A stretch of DNA of 31,388 bases from Paulinella micropora (GCA_009731375.1 BJOX01000024.1:817520-848907), one strand, 5' to 3'; positions 1 to 8,583 are shown, numbered from the stretch's first letter. Notes: generated by a model from the letters alone, not told the origin. Made by a program: numbers and translations.

Positions 1-7
1 ACTCGAC

Positions 8-30
8 CTCTCTCTCTCTCTCTCTCTCTC
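8..30. repeat. (CT)n microsatellite
   Basis: This is a perfect CT dinucleotide run of about 11 units. It directly precedes the first copy of the 40-bp GGGCCGGACACC segment. Confidence 0.95.
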
Positions 31-160
31 GGGCCGGACACCCTGCACGTTGGCAAACTCGACAATTTTCCTTCTTTCTTTCCTTCCTCCCCCCCCCCCT
101 TTTTTTTTCTTCTCTCGATAGGGCCGGACACCTGCACATTGGCAAACTCGACGATTTTCC
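31..160. repeat. 40-bp direct repeat pair around a CT/poly-C/poly-T tract
   Basis: Positions 31-71 and 121-160 are near-identical segments. Both begin GGGCCGGACACC and end in an ATTTTCC tail, with a few substitutions and one C indel. Between them, 70-116 is a pyrimidine tract with 11 consecutive C (89-99) followed by 9 T. A third, shorter GGCCGGACA start lies at 165. The pattern suggests one short module duplicated together with the pyrimidine tract. Confidence 0.8.
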
Positions 161-164
161 GAAA

Positions 165-237
165 GGCCGGACAACTGTAGTAGGGACATTGTGTGACATC
201 CACCCGCCGCGACACTCCTAGTGCCCAGCCCTAACGA
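165..237. repeat. GCCGGAC-to-CCCTAA module, copy 1
   Basis: This non-microsatellite module runs from GGCCGGACAACTG through ACATCCACCCGCCGCG to CAGCCCTAACG and passes directly into (AAT)n. Related copies lie at 584-655 and, 5'-truncated, at 723-768. Each copy is followed by a fresh microsatellite, as expected of a short element with a simple-repeat tail. The family is not recognised. Confidence 0.7.
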
Positions 238-272
238 TAATAAAAATAATAATAATAATAACAATAATAATA
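238..272. repeat. (AAT)n microsatellite
   Basis: An interrupted AAT run with one AAC unit links module copy 1 to the first copy of the 50-bp repeat. Confidence 0.9.
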
Positions 273-320
273 GTGCTTCTCTGTCAATGGCTGATGCATT
301 TCTGCACATGCGCCTCCATC
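271..320. repeat. 50-bp perfect dispersed repeat, copy 1
   Basis: This segment begins TAGTGCTTCTCTG and ends GCGCCTCCATC. It is identical over all 50 bases to 1025-1074, about 750 bp away. Both copies follow an AAT run that contains a single AAC unit, so the duplicated unit probably includes the microsatellite. Confidence 0.85.
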
Positions 321-396
321 GTCTCACCCGTGAGGGGAGTACGAAGAATTGACGATAGGCTCTAATGACACCCCCGCAAGGGCAGTTCCAACACTT
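321..396. other. Short non-repetitive spacer
   Basis: This 76-bp stretch lies between the 50-bp repeat and the 35-bp tandem pair. A CTCAC/GTGAG inverted pair is visible near its start. No coding signal is seen. Confidence 0.6.
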
Positions 397-466
397 CCAG
401 ACGGGCCGGTATGTTCAATGAAAATACTGGTCCAGACGGATCGGTATGTTCAATGAAAATACTGGT
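397..466. repeat. 35-bp tandem duplication
   Basis: Two head-to-tail 35-bp units (397-431 and 432-466) run from CCAGACGG to AAAATACTGGT. They differ at only two positions, GC versus AT after ACGG. The internal GGTATGTTCAAT resembles the GGTACGTTCAAT box that opens the units of the minisatellite at 1239-1880. Confidence 0.9.
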
Positions 467-501
467 GGCACCGACGGGAATCGAACTGGCGACAGGGCCC
501 A

Positions 502-505
<4 letters not shown>
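464..505 (-). other. tRNA B-box-like remnant, possible SINE fragment
   Basis: Read on the minus strand, 476-489 gives CCAGTTCGATTCCC. This matches the pol III B-box consensus GGTTCGANTCC at 10 of 11 positions, and GGTGCCACC follows like an acceptor end. The expected 5-bp T-stem does not pair well and no A box or full cloverleaf is visible, so this is not a functional tRNA gene. A decayed tRNA-derived SINE is the most reasonable reading; chance is the alternative. Confidence 0.3.
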
Positions 506-506
<1 letters not shown>

Positions 507-567
<61 letters not shown>

Positions 568-583
568 AATAAATTAATAATAA
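507..583. repeat. (AAT)n / (AATA)n microsatellite
   Basis: A nearly perfect AAT run passes into four AATA units from about 560, then leads directly into module copy 2. Confidence 0.95.
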
Positions 584-655
584 GCCGGACAATGTAGTAG
601 GGACATTGTGTGACATCCACCCGCCGCGCTACTCCTAGCGTCCAGCCCTAACGAT
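584..655. repeat. GCCGGAC-to-CCCTAA module, copy 2
   Basis: This copy is closely similar to 165-237, including the ACATCCACCCGCCGCG core, with scattered substitutions. It is again followed by (AAT)n. Confidence 0.7.
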
Positions 656-671
656 GATAATAATAATAATG

Positions 672-717
<46 letters not shown>

Positions 718-718
718 G
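654..718. repeat. (AAT)n microsatellite with GAT interruptions
   Basis: An AAT run with two GATAAT interruptions fills the gap between module copies 2 and 3. Confidence 0.92.
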
Positions 719-722
719 TAGT

Positions 723-766
723 GCCATCCACCCGCCGCGACACCCCTTGCGTCAGCCCTAAACGAT

Positions 767-768
<2 letters not shown>
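723..768. repeat. GCCGGAC-to-CCCTAA module, truncated copy 3
   Basis: Only the CATCCACCCGCCGCGACAC core and the CAGCCCTAAACG end remain. This copy is followed by (AAC)n instead of (AAT)n, so the tail type differs between copies. Confidence 0.6.
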
Positions 769-814
<46 letters not shown>

Positions 815-836
815 AATAATAATAATAATAATATTA

Positions 837-868
<32 letters not shown>

Positions 869-910
869 TAATAATAATAATAATGATAATAATAATAATA
901 ATAATAAAAC

Positions 911-953
<43 letters not shown>

Positions 954-1025
954 CAACAACACAACGACAACAACAACAACAACAACAATAATAATAATAA
1001 TAATAATAACAATAATAATAATAAT
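767..1025. repeat. Compound (AAC)n-(AAT)n-(AAC)n-(AAT)n microsatellite
   Basis: Alternating blocks are AAC at about 767-812, AAT at about 812-948 with AAAAC and GAT interruptions, AAC at about 949-986 and AAT at about 987-1025. Translations of either strand give homopolymers (Asn, Ile, Leu, Tyr, Val, Cys) and are artefacts. Confidence 0.95.
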
Positions 1026-1074
1026 AGTGCTTCTCTGTCAATGGCTGATGCATTTCTGCACATGCGCCTCCATC
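1025..1074. repeat. 50-bp perfect dispersed repeat, copy 2
   Basis: This is identical to 271-320 over 50 bases, flanked on both sides here by AAT repeats. Confidence 0.85.
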
Positions 1075-1109
<35 letters not shown>

Positions 1110-1126
1110 TAATAATAATAATAATA

Positions 1127-1182
<56 letters not shown>
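1074..1182. repeat. (AAT)n microsatellite
   Basis: About 109 bp of AAT with single GAT and AGT interruptions. It marks the end of the microsatellite mosaic before the GC-richer minisatellites. Confidence 0.95.
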
Positions 1183-1216
1183 TGGGGGCTGCACCAACAC
1201 CTGAAAGGATGGTTTG

Positions 1217-1238
1217 CGGTGCGCGAAGTCGCGCACCG
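1217..1238. other. 9-bp perfect hairpin abutting minisatellite A
   Basis: CGGTGCGCG (1217-1225) and CGCGCACCG (1230-1238) are perfect reverse complements around an AAGT tetraloop. The stem is GC-rich and ends exactly where the first GTACGTTCAATTGCCGG box of minisatellite A begins at 1239. Confidence 0.8.
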
Positions 1239-1880
1239 GTACGTTCAATTGCCGGAGGTACCAGCAGATGGCAAGTGTAAGCTTTGGTGGCACAAAAACC
1301 TAAAACCTCTTGTTGTGCCACCCGCCACCAAAACTTTTTAATCTCCGAAGAGAGCGCACCTAGAGGTGTCGAGTACACAGGGTACGTTGAATTGCCGGAG
1401 GTGCCGCAAAGGCGCCTGGTGGCAAAAAACCTCAAATTTCAAGTGTGGGTGCCACCCGCGACCAGAACGGGTACGTACAATCACAGGGCTTGGGTTCCCG
1501 GGTGGAGAGCCCCCCGGACCCCCCCTTTCCCTTCGGCAGGGTACGTTGAATTGCCGGAGGTGCGGCAAAGGGCGCCTGGTGGCAAAAAACCTCAATTTTC
1601 AGGTGTGGGTGCCACCTGTGACCAGAACTGGTACGTACAATATATATGCCAGGCTCCCCCGGACTACCCCCCTTTCCCTTCGACAGAGTATTGCCGGAGG
1701 TGCCGCAAAGGGCGTCTGGTGGCAAAAAACCTCAATTTTTAGGTGTGGGTGCACCCGCGACCAGAACGGGTACGGGCAATCAAAGGGCTTGGGTTCCCGG
1801 GGGGAGGGCCCCCCGGAGCCCCCTGCCCCGTCCACAGCGTACGTTCAATCGCCGGAGGCACTGGCAAGTACTGCCAAAAA
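1239..1880. repeat. Minisatellite A, about 4 units of 143-159 bp
   Basis: Unit starts marked by GTACGTTSAATTGCCGG (or a shortened GTATTGCCGG) are at 1239, 1382, 1541, 1688 and 1839, giving unit lengths of 143, 159, 147 and 151 bp. Units 2-4 share the order TGCCGCAAAGG, GGTGGCAAAAAACCTC, GTGTGGGTGCCACC, CCAGAACGGGTACG, CCCCCCGGA and CCCTTTCCCTTCGRC. A second GTACGTACAAT box recurs inside units at 1471 and 1631, with a degenerate form at 1770. The first unit diverges in its second half, and the last breaks off into minisatellite B. Open frames of up to 182 codons cross the array, but unit lengths are mostly not multiples of three and the same DNA is read in different frames in successive units. 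They are therefore not supported as genes. Confidence 0.88.
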
Positions 1881-2668
1881 ACAAGGAAATTTGGCATTCA
1901 GGACACTCCCCTAACGCAAATATTTGCGCGAATTCCAAATAAATCATATCAGCATCAAGATCGAGTCTGGGGCTAGCCACCCTGTCAATATGAGCTCCCA
2001 AATCTTCCTGGTTCACACAAACCATGATTTATTCCGACGAGGGTGCAGAAAATAGGCTAAAAAAACAAGGAATTTTCGCATTCAGGACACTCCCCTAACG
2101 CAAATATTTGCGTGAATTCCAAAGAAATTATATCAGCATCAACATCGAGACTGGGGCTAGCCACCCTGTCAATATGAGCTCCCAACTCCTCCTGGTTCAC
2201 ACAAACCATGACTTATTCCGATTGGGGTGCGAAAAAAAAGAAGGAATTTTGGCATTCAGGACACTCCCCTAACGCAAATATTTGCGTGAATTCCAAAAAA
2301 ATCATATCAGCAGCAAGACCCCCCCTAACGCAAATATTTGCGTGAATTCCAAAATAATCATATCAGCATCAACATCGAGTCTGCTGCTAACCACCCTGTC
2401 AATATGAGCTCCCAACTTCTCCTGGTTCATACAAACCATGCTTTATTCCGATGGGAGAGCAGAAAATAGGCTTAAACAACAAGGAATTTTGGCATTCAGG
2501 ACACTCCCCTAACGCAAATATTTGCTTGAATCGCAAATATTTGCGTGAATATTAAAAAAAAAATCACTTCAGCATCAAGATCGAGTCTGGGGCTAGCCAC
2601 CCTTCCAATATGAGCCCCCAACTCCTCCTGGTTCCTACACACCATGATTTATTCCGACAGGGGTGCCG
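1881..2668. repeat. Minisatellite B, 4 units of 174-240 bp with a 14-bp palindrome
   Basis: Units starting at ACAAGGAA or a close variant lie at 1881, 2065, 2239 and 2479. Each has TTCAGGACACTCCCCTAACG, the palindrome CGCAAATATTTGCG, AATCATATCAGCATCAA, ATCGAGTCTGGGGCTAGCC, AATATGAGCTCCCAA, TCCTGGTTCACACAAACC and TTTATTCCGA. The palindrome is perfect at 1915-1928, 2099-2112, 2273-2286, 2329-2342 and 2532-2545, with a one-base variant at 2513-2526. Unit 3 is longer (240 bp) because an internal segment including the palindrome is duplicated. Unit 4 has a short duplication of the palindrome. No coding potential is conserved between units. Confidence 0.9.
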
Positions 2669-2671
2669 AAA

Positions 2672-2751
2672 CGCGGGGGTGGGGGTAGGGTACACAATTT
2701 CCTTTTGCCCCTCCCCCAAACCCCCCGCCCCCTTGACCAACACCTTTCAGG
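2672..2751 (-). other. G-rich/C-rich foldback with canonical G-quadruplex motif on the minus strand
   Basis: The + strand has G runs at about 2674-2689 and then four C runs at 2708-2711, 2713-2717, 2721-2726 and 2728-2732. On the minus strand the C runs form four G-tracts with loops of 1, 3 and 1 nt, a textbook intramolecular G4 pattern. The upstream G tract could also pair with the C tract as a hairpin. Confidence 0.7.
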
Positions 2752-2842
2752 GATAATAACAATAATAATGATGACAACAATTAATAAAGATTAAGTAGAA
2801 AGATAAAGAAATTGACTGTAGGGCGTAGGTATATACTTGACA
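2752..2842. other. A-rich transition with degenerate AAT repeats
   Basis: This 91-bp A-rich stretch has ATAATAACAATAATAATG at its start and then scattered AAGATAAAG-like words before the GATA array. No gene is seen. Confidence 0.6.
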
Positions 2843-2861
2843 GATAGATAGACGATCGATC

Positions 2862-2902
<41 letters not shown>

Positions 2903-2903
2903 C

Positions 2904-2955
<52 letters not shown>

Positions 2956-2960
2956 TAGAC

Positions 2961-2994
<34 letters not shown>

Positions 2995-3073
2995 GTAGAT
3001 AGATAGATAGATAGGTAGATAGATAGATAGGTAGATAGATAGATAGGTAGATAGATAGACAGATAGATAGATA
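2843..3073. repeat. (GATA)n microsatellite, 231 bp
   Basis: An imperfect GATA array with GATC near its start, a GACA cluster at about 2940-2960 and repeated GGTA variants at about 2993-3050. The minus-strand open frame across it (Ile-Tyr-Leu-Ser repeats) is an artefact. Confidence 0.97.
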
Positions 3074-3132
3074 ATTGCCTTGCTTCACAACCAGACTGGC
3101 TATCGAATCGCTACTTAGCTAGTTAGCTAGTT

Positions 3133-3153
3133 TTCTATCTATCTATCTATCTG

Positions 3154-3196
<43 letters not shown>
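3133..3196. repeat. (CTAT)n microsatellite, inverted relative to the GATA array
   Basis: About 64 bp of CTAT, the complement of GATA, lies 59 bp downstream of the GATA array. The two arrays form inverted arms around a short unique spacer that contains two TTAGCTAG words. Confidence 0.95.
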
Positions 3197-3665
3197 CCGC
3201 GCCTTGGGTTTTTCCCATCCCCAATCCAAATCCCTTTGCTTCAAGCTATCCTCCTGCGTAGCTCGTTGCTCTTTTGCGATTTATCGCTCCTGTGCAGTCA
3301 AAAATTGGACTAATCTTCCTCTAGTCCGTATTGGTGACTGCATTCCATCATAGCCGTCCAGTGTTGCATAGCCCGGGCTAGGTCCCTGCGGGGGTTTAGG
3401 CCTCATACAATGTCATCATTGTAGCTTGCGCAAGCTTACGGTGCTCAAAACACTTGGACTAACGGCTTCCTTTTCTTTCTCTTCTTCCTTATCCTCCCAC
3501 TCTCCATTCCTAGATTGCCTTTTTCTTCAACGTCCTTCCTCCTCTTCTTTTTCCAGAACACAGTCTACCCGTGATTCCCATCCCGGACACATGCACAGTA
3601 CACAAATTATTGTTTGATGTGAAACTGCGTTCCTTTGCAAGGACTACATTCCTTTGCGACATCTC

Positions 3666-3666
<1 letters not shown>
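3197..3666. other. Non-repetitive island with a palindrome cluster; no gene recognised
   Basis: This is 470 bp of mixed-composition sequence. Inverted repeats visible are GGACTA/TAGTCC at 3307-3312/3322-3327, TAGCCCGGGCTA at 3369-3380, CAATG/CATTG at 3408-3421 and AGCTTGCGCAAGCT at 3423-3436. The word TTGGACTAA occurs twice (about 3305 and 3454). A CT-rich tract follows from 3468. Open frames of 63-75 codons here are low-complexity Ser/Phe-rich and unsupported. The structure would suit the untranslated end of a retroelement, but no family is recognised. Confidence 0.55.
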
Positions 3667-3741
<75 letters not shown>

Positions 3742-3769
3742 CTCTCTCTCTCTCTCACTCACTCTCTCT
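3667..3769. repeat. (CTAT)n followed by (CT)n
   Basis: A perfect CTAT run (3667-3740) changes abruptly to CT with two CACT interruptions (3741-3769). Confidence 0.96.
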
Positions 3770-3913
3770 ACCTTGCCGCAGGGACAATTATCGTTTAGAT
3801 AGGTCAGTGGGTCAGTACATGACCCGTCCGGCCAGCCAAAGGACAAATCGGCAACGGAGCTGTCCGCGCTAACGAAAATCTTTACACAAGCATACACATA
3901 TGCATACACCCTT
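3770..3913. other. Short non-repetitive spacer
   Basis: A 144-bp segment containing the inverted repeat GGGTCA/TGACCC (3809-3814/3820-3825, 5-nt loop). No gene or known element is recognised. Confidence 0.6.
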
Positions 3914-4012
3914 CTTATTTCTTTCTTTCTTTCTTTCTTCCTTCTCCTCCTCCGCCTCCTCCTTCTTCTTCTTCTTCTCCTCCTCCTTCTCCTCCTCCTC
4001 CTTTCCTCCTTT
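3914..4012. repeat. Polypyrimidine (CTTT/CTT/CTC) tract
   Basis: A nearly pure pyrimidine stretch moves from CTTT units to CTTCTT and CTCCTC units. It could form triplex or H-DNA. The overlapping open frames on both strands are low-complexity Ser/Phe or Glu/Gly and are not genes. Confidence 0.9.
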
Positions 4013-4053
4013 CATTATTTCGTCTGCGCTCCCCAACAAGTCTGCCTGTTTCA

Positions 4054-4063
4054 NNNNNNNNNN
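4054..4063. other. Assembly gap (10 N)
   Basis: Exactly ten N characters lie between a non-repetitive stretch and an AAC microsatellite. The true gap length is unknown, so linkage and distance across it are provisional. Confidence 1.
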
Positions 4064-4065
4064 GC

Positions 4066-4092
4066 AAACAACAACAACAACAACAACAACAA
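4066..4092. repeat. (AAC)n microsatellite
   Basis: A short AAC run of about 9 units directly after the gap. The gap may lie within or beside a longer AAC repeat. Confidence 0.92.
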
Positions 4093-4093
4093 A

Positions 4094-4403
4094 TCACACA
4101 CGAGAAGTTACTTTTCTTAAGCACAACGAACAATGACTTCAAGCGCTTCGATCTCAGTCAATATTTGCATCTACAACCTGTGTTATGGCCCATTAGAAAG
4201 CTCTTGATGAGAGCTTTCAAACAAGCCACTACACAAGCCGCCAAGATCAGAACCGGCTGAGAACGAAGAGTTTGAAATCATTGCTCATTGTGGTTAAGGA
4301 CAAGGAAATTCTCATGCAGGTTCTACCGTGTGAGAGAGAGGCTGATATTGAATCATTGTCCAGTCTGTGTCTCCTTCCGTGTTGCCTCCAAGAGTGAAAT
4401 GGC
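4094..4403 (+). mobile_element. Possible 3' end of a non-LTR retroelement or SINE, tailed by TAAG repeats
   Basis: This is 310 bp of non-repetitive sequence with two hairpins: GAAAGCTCT/AGAGCTTTC at 4196-4204/4210-4218 (9 perfect bp, TGATG loop) and AGCCG/CGGCT at 4236-4240/4254-4258. It ends GAGTGAAATGGC, and the next base starts the TAAG series with no transition. Unique sequence with a 3' hairpin that passes directly into a short tandem repeat is the usual 3' architecture of several LINE and SINE families. I infer that here; no reverse transcriptase, A/B box or family match is visible. No gene is seen in this stretch. Confidence 0.35.
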
Positions 4404-4481
4404 TAAGTAAGTAAGTAAGTAAGTAAGCAAGTAAGTAAGTAAGTAAGTAAAGTAAAGTAAGTAAAGGAAGTAAAGTAAGTA

Positions 4482-4512
<31 letters not shown>

Positions 4513-4632
4513 GTAAGTAAAGTAAGTAAAGTAAGTAAGTAAAGTAAGTAAGTAAAGTAAGTAAGTAAGTAAGTAAGCAAGTAAGTAAGTAAGTAAGTAA
4601 AGTAAGTAAGTAAGCAAGTAAGCAAGTAAGTA

Positions 4633-4663
<31 letters not shown>

Positions 4664-4814
4664 CAAGTAAGTAAAGTAAGTAAAGTAAGTAAAGTAAGTA
4701 AAGTAAGTAAGTAAAGTAAGTAAGTAAAGTAAGTAAGTATAAGTAAGTAAGTAAGTAAGTAAAGTAAGTAAGTAAGTAAAGTAAGTAAGTAAGTAAGCAA
4801 GTAAGTAAAGCAAA

Positions 4815-4882
<68 letters not shown>

Positions 4883-4884
4883 GA

Positions 4885-4927
<43 letters not shown>

Positions 4928-4955
4928 GTAAGTAAGTAAGTAAGTAAAGTAAGTA

Positions 4956-5005
<50 letters not shown>

Positions 5006-5042
5006 TAAGTAAGTGAGTAAGCAAGCAAGTACGAAGTAAGAA

Positions 5043-5105
<63 letters not shown>

Positions 5106-5362
5106 TAAGTAAAGTAAATAAGTAAGTACGCAAGTAAGTAAAGTACGCAAGTAAGTAAGTAAGTAAAGTAAGTAAGTAAGTAAGTAAAGTAAGTAAAGTA
5201 AGTAAGTAAGTAAGCAAGTAAGCAAGTAAGTAAAGTAAGTAAAGTAAGTAAAATAAGTAAGTAAAGTAAGTAAGTAAAGTAAGTAAAGTAAGTAAGTATA
5301 AGTAAGTAAGTAAGTAAAGTAAGTAAAGTAAGTAAGTAAGTAAGTAAGTAAGCAAGTAAGTA

Positions 5363-5409
<47 letters not shown>

Positions 5410-5436
5410 GAAAGTAAGTAAGGAAAGTAAGCAAGC

Positions 5437-5475
<39 letters not shown>

Positions 5476-5503
5476 GTAAGTAAATAAGTAAGTAAAGTAA
5501 GTA

Positions 5504-5553
<50 letters not shown>

Positions 5554-5594
5554 TAAGTAAGTGAGTAAGTAAGCAAGCAAGTACGAAGTAAGAA

Positions 5595-5641
<47 letters not shown>

Positions 5642-5676
5642 TAAGTAAAGTAAATAAGTAAGTAAGCAAGTGAGTA

Positions 5677-5711
<35 letters not shown>

Positions 5712-5739
5712 GTAAGTAAGTAAGTAAGTAAAGTAAGTA

Positions 5740-5806
<67 letters not shown>

Positions 5807-5821
5807 CAAGTAAAGTAAGTA

Positions 5822-5860
<39 letters not shown>

Positions 5861-5942
5861 GTGAATAAGTAAAGTAAATAAGTAAGTAAGCAAGTAAGTA
5901 AAGTACGTAAGTAAGTAAGTACGTAAGGAAAGTAAGAAAGGA

Positions 5943-5977
<35 letters not shown>

Positions 5978-6038
5978 TAAGTAAGTAAGTAAGTAAAGTA
6001 AGTAAGTAAGTAAGTAAAGTAAGTAAAGTGAGTAAGCG

Positions 6039-6071
<33 letters not shown>

Positions 6072-6143
6072 TAAGTAAGTAAGTAAGTAAGCAAGTAAAG
6101 TAAGTAAAGTAAGTAAGTAAGTAAGTAAAGCAAAAAGTAAGTA

Positions 6144-6194
<51 letters not shown>

Positions 6195-6289
6195 TAAGTA
6201 AAGTAAATAAGTAAGTAAGCAAGTAAGTAAAGAACGTAAGTAAGTAAAGTAAGTAAGTAAAGTAAGTAAGTAAGTAAGTAAAGTAAGTA

Positions 6290-6320
<31 letters not shown>

Positions 6321-6372
6321 CAAGTAAGTAAAGTACGTAAGTAAGTAAGTACGTGAGGAAAGTAAGTAAGGA

Positions 6373-6431
<59 letters not shown>

Positions 6432-6574
6432 GTAAGTAAGTAAGTAAAGTAAGTAAAGTAAGTAAGTAAGTAGGTAAGTAAGTAAGTAAGTAATAAGTAA
6501 GTAAGTAAGTAACTAAGCAAGTAAAGTAAGTAAAGTAAGTAAGTAAGTAAGTAAGTAAGCAAGTAAAGTAAGTA

Positions 6575-6605
<31 letters not shown>

Positions 6606-6725
6606 TAAGTAAAGTAAATAAGTAAGTAAGTAAGTAAGTAAAGTACGCAAGTAAGTAAGTAAGTAAGTAAAGTAAGTAAGTAAGTAAGTAAAGTAAGTAA
6701 AGTAAGTAAAGTAAGTAAAGTAAGA

Positions 6726-6772
<47 letters not shown>

Positions 6773-6814
6773 CAAGTAAAGTAAAGTAAAGTAAGTAAGC
6801 AAGTAAAGTAAGTA

Positions 6815-6885
<71 letters not shown>

Positions 6886-7041
6886 TAAGTAAAGTAAATA
6901 AGTAAGTAAGCAAGTAAGTAAAGTATTTAAGTAAGTAAGTAAGTAAGTAAAGCAAGTAAGTAAGTAAATAAGCAAGTAAGTAAGTAAGTAAAGTAAGTAA
7001 GTAAGTAAGTAAGCAAGCAAGTAAAGTAAGTAAAGTAAGTA

Positions 7042-7104
<63 letters not shown>

Positions 7105-7249
7105 GTAAGTAAGCAAGTAAGTAAAGTACGTAAGTAAGTAAGTACGTAAGTAAGTAGTAAGTAAAGTAAGTAAAGTAAATAAGTAAGTAAGCAAGTAAGT
7201 AAAGTACGTAAGTAAGTAAAGTAAGTAAGTAAAGTAAGTAAAGTAAGTA

Positions 7250-7288
<39 letters not shown>

Positions 7289-7339
7289 CAAGTAAGTAAG
7301 TACGTAAGTAAGTAAGTACGAAAGGAAAGTAAGTAAGGA

Positions 7340-7382
<43 letters not shown>

Positions 7383-7410
7383 GTAAGTAAGTAAGTAAGT
7401 AAAGTAAGTA

Positions 7411-7461
<51 letters not shown>

Positions 7462-7495
7462 GTAAAGTAAAGTAAGTAAGCAAGTAAAGTAAGTA

Positions 7496-7532
<37 letters not shown>

Positions 7533-7713
7533 GTAAGTAAGTAAGTAAGTAAGTAAATAAGTAAAGTAAATAAGTAAGTAAGCAAGTAAGTAAAGTACGC
7601 AAGTAATTAAGCAAGTAAGTAAAGTAAGTAAGTAAGTAAATAAGCAAGTAAGTAAGTAAGTAAAGTAAGTAAGTAAGTAAGTAAGCAAGCAAGTAAAGTA
7701 AGTAAAGTAAGTA

Positions 7714-7764
<51 letters not shown>

Positions 7765-7849
7765 GTAAGTAAGCAAGTAAGTAAAGTACGTAAGTAAGTA
7801 AGTACGTAAGTAAGTAGTAAGTCAGTAAGTAGTAAGTAAGTAAGTAAGT

Positions 7850-7970
7850 AAAGTAAAGTAGAGTAGAGTAGAGTAGAGTAGAGTAAAGTAAAGTAAAGTA
7901 AAGTAAAGTAACGTAACGTAACGTAAAGTAACGTAAAGTAAAGTAAAGTAAAGTAAAGTAAAGTAAAGTA

Positions 7971-7975
<5 letters not shown>
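7850..7975 (+). repeat. Pentanucleotide cassette P1
   Basis: Within the AAGT array, the period changes from 4 to 5. The order is AAAGT units, a run of AGAGT units, AAAGT units, AACGT units, then AAAGT units. It is preceded by the GTAGTAAGTCAGTAAGTAG signature (7814) and followed at 8034 by AATAAATAAG, GTGAGC and two GTCAGTAA words. Confidence 0.9.
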
Positions 7976-8037
<62 letters not shown>

Positions 8038-8067
8038 TAAATAAGTAAGTGAGCAAGTCAGTAAGTC

Positions 8068-8101
<34 letters not shown>

Positions 8102-8171
8102 GTACGCAAGTAAGTAAGTAAGTACGTACGTAAGTAAGTAAAGTAAGTAAAGTAAGTAAAGTAAGTAAGAA

Positions 8172-8210
<39 letters not shown>

Positions 8211-8278
8211 CAAGTAAAGTAAATAAGTAAGTAAGTAAGCAAGTAAGTAAGTAAGCAAGCAAGCAAGTAAAGTAAGTA

Positions 8279-8329
<51 letters not shown>

Positions 8330-8464
8330 GTAAGTAAGCAAGTAAGTAAAGTACGTAAGTAAGTACGTAAGTAAGTAGTAAGTCAGTAAGTAGTAAGTAA
8401 GTAAGTAAGTAAGTGAGTAAGTAAGTAAGTAAGCAAGCAAGCAAGTAAAGTAAGTAAAGTAAGA

Positions 8465-8507
<43 letters not shown>

Positions 8508-8583
8508 CAAGTAAGTAAAGTACGTAAGTAAGTAAGTACGTAAGTAAGTAGTAAGTCAGTAAGTAGTAAGTAAGTAAGTAAGT

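Noticed and set aside
464-505. Complete tRNA gene on the minus strand
   Set aside because: Only a B-box-like loop and acceptor-like end are visible. The T-stem is mispaired and no D arm or anticodon arm could be found.
574-1293. 239-codon minus-strand open frame of Ile, Tyr, Leu and Cys homopolymers
   Set aside because: A direct translation of AAT and AAC microsatellites.
1366-1914. 182-codon + strand open frame and overlapping frames in minisatellite A
   Set aside because: Unit lengths of 143, 159, 147 and 151 bp shift the frame between units, so the same DNA encodes different peptides in each copy. This is not expected of a selected protein repeat.
2903-3088. Minus-strand Ile-Tyr-Leu-Ser open frame
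   Set aside because: A translation of the GATA array only.
3426-4142. Open frames of 63-78 codons around the CT-rich tracts and the gap
   Set aside because: Low-complexity Ser/Phe/Glu/Gly; some run through the N gap. No domain or start context supports them.
4312-7776. 1,154-codon minus-strand open frame, and similar ones of 60-1,064 codons across 4.4-30.9 kb
   Set aside because: They are generated by the stop-free ACTT repeat in every frame. There is no non-repeat protein segment except a read-through into the left flank, and no codon-level conservation between duplicated copies beyond DNA identity.
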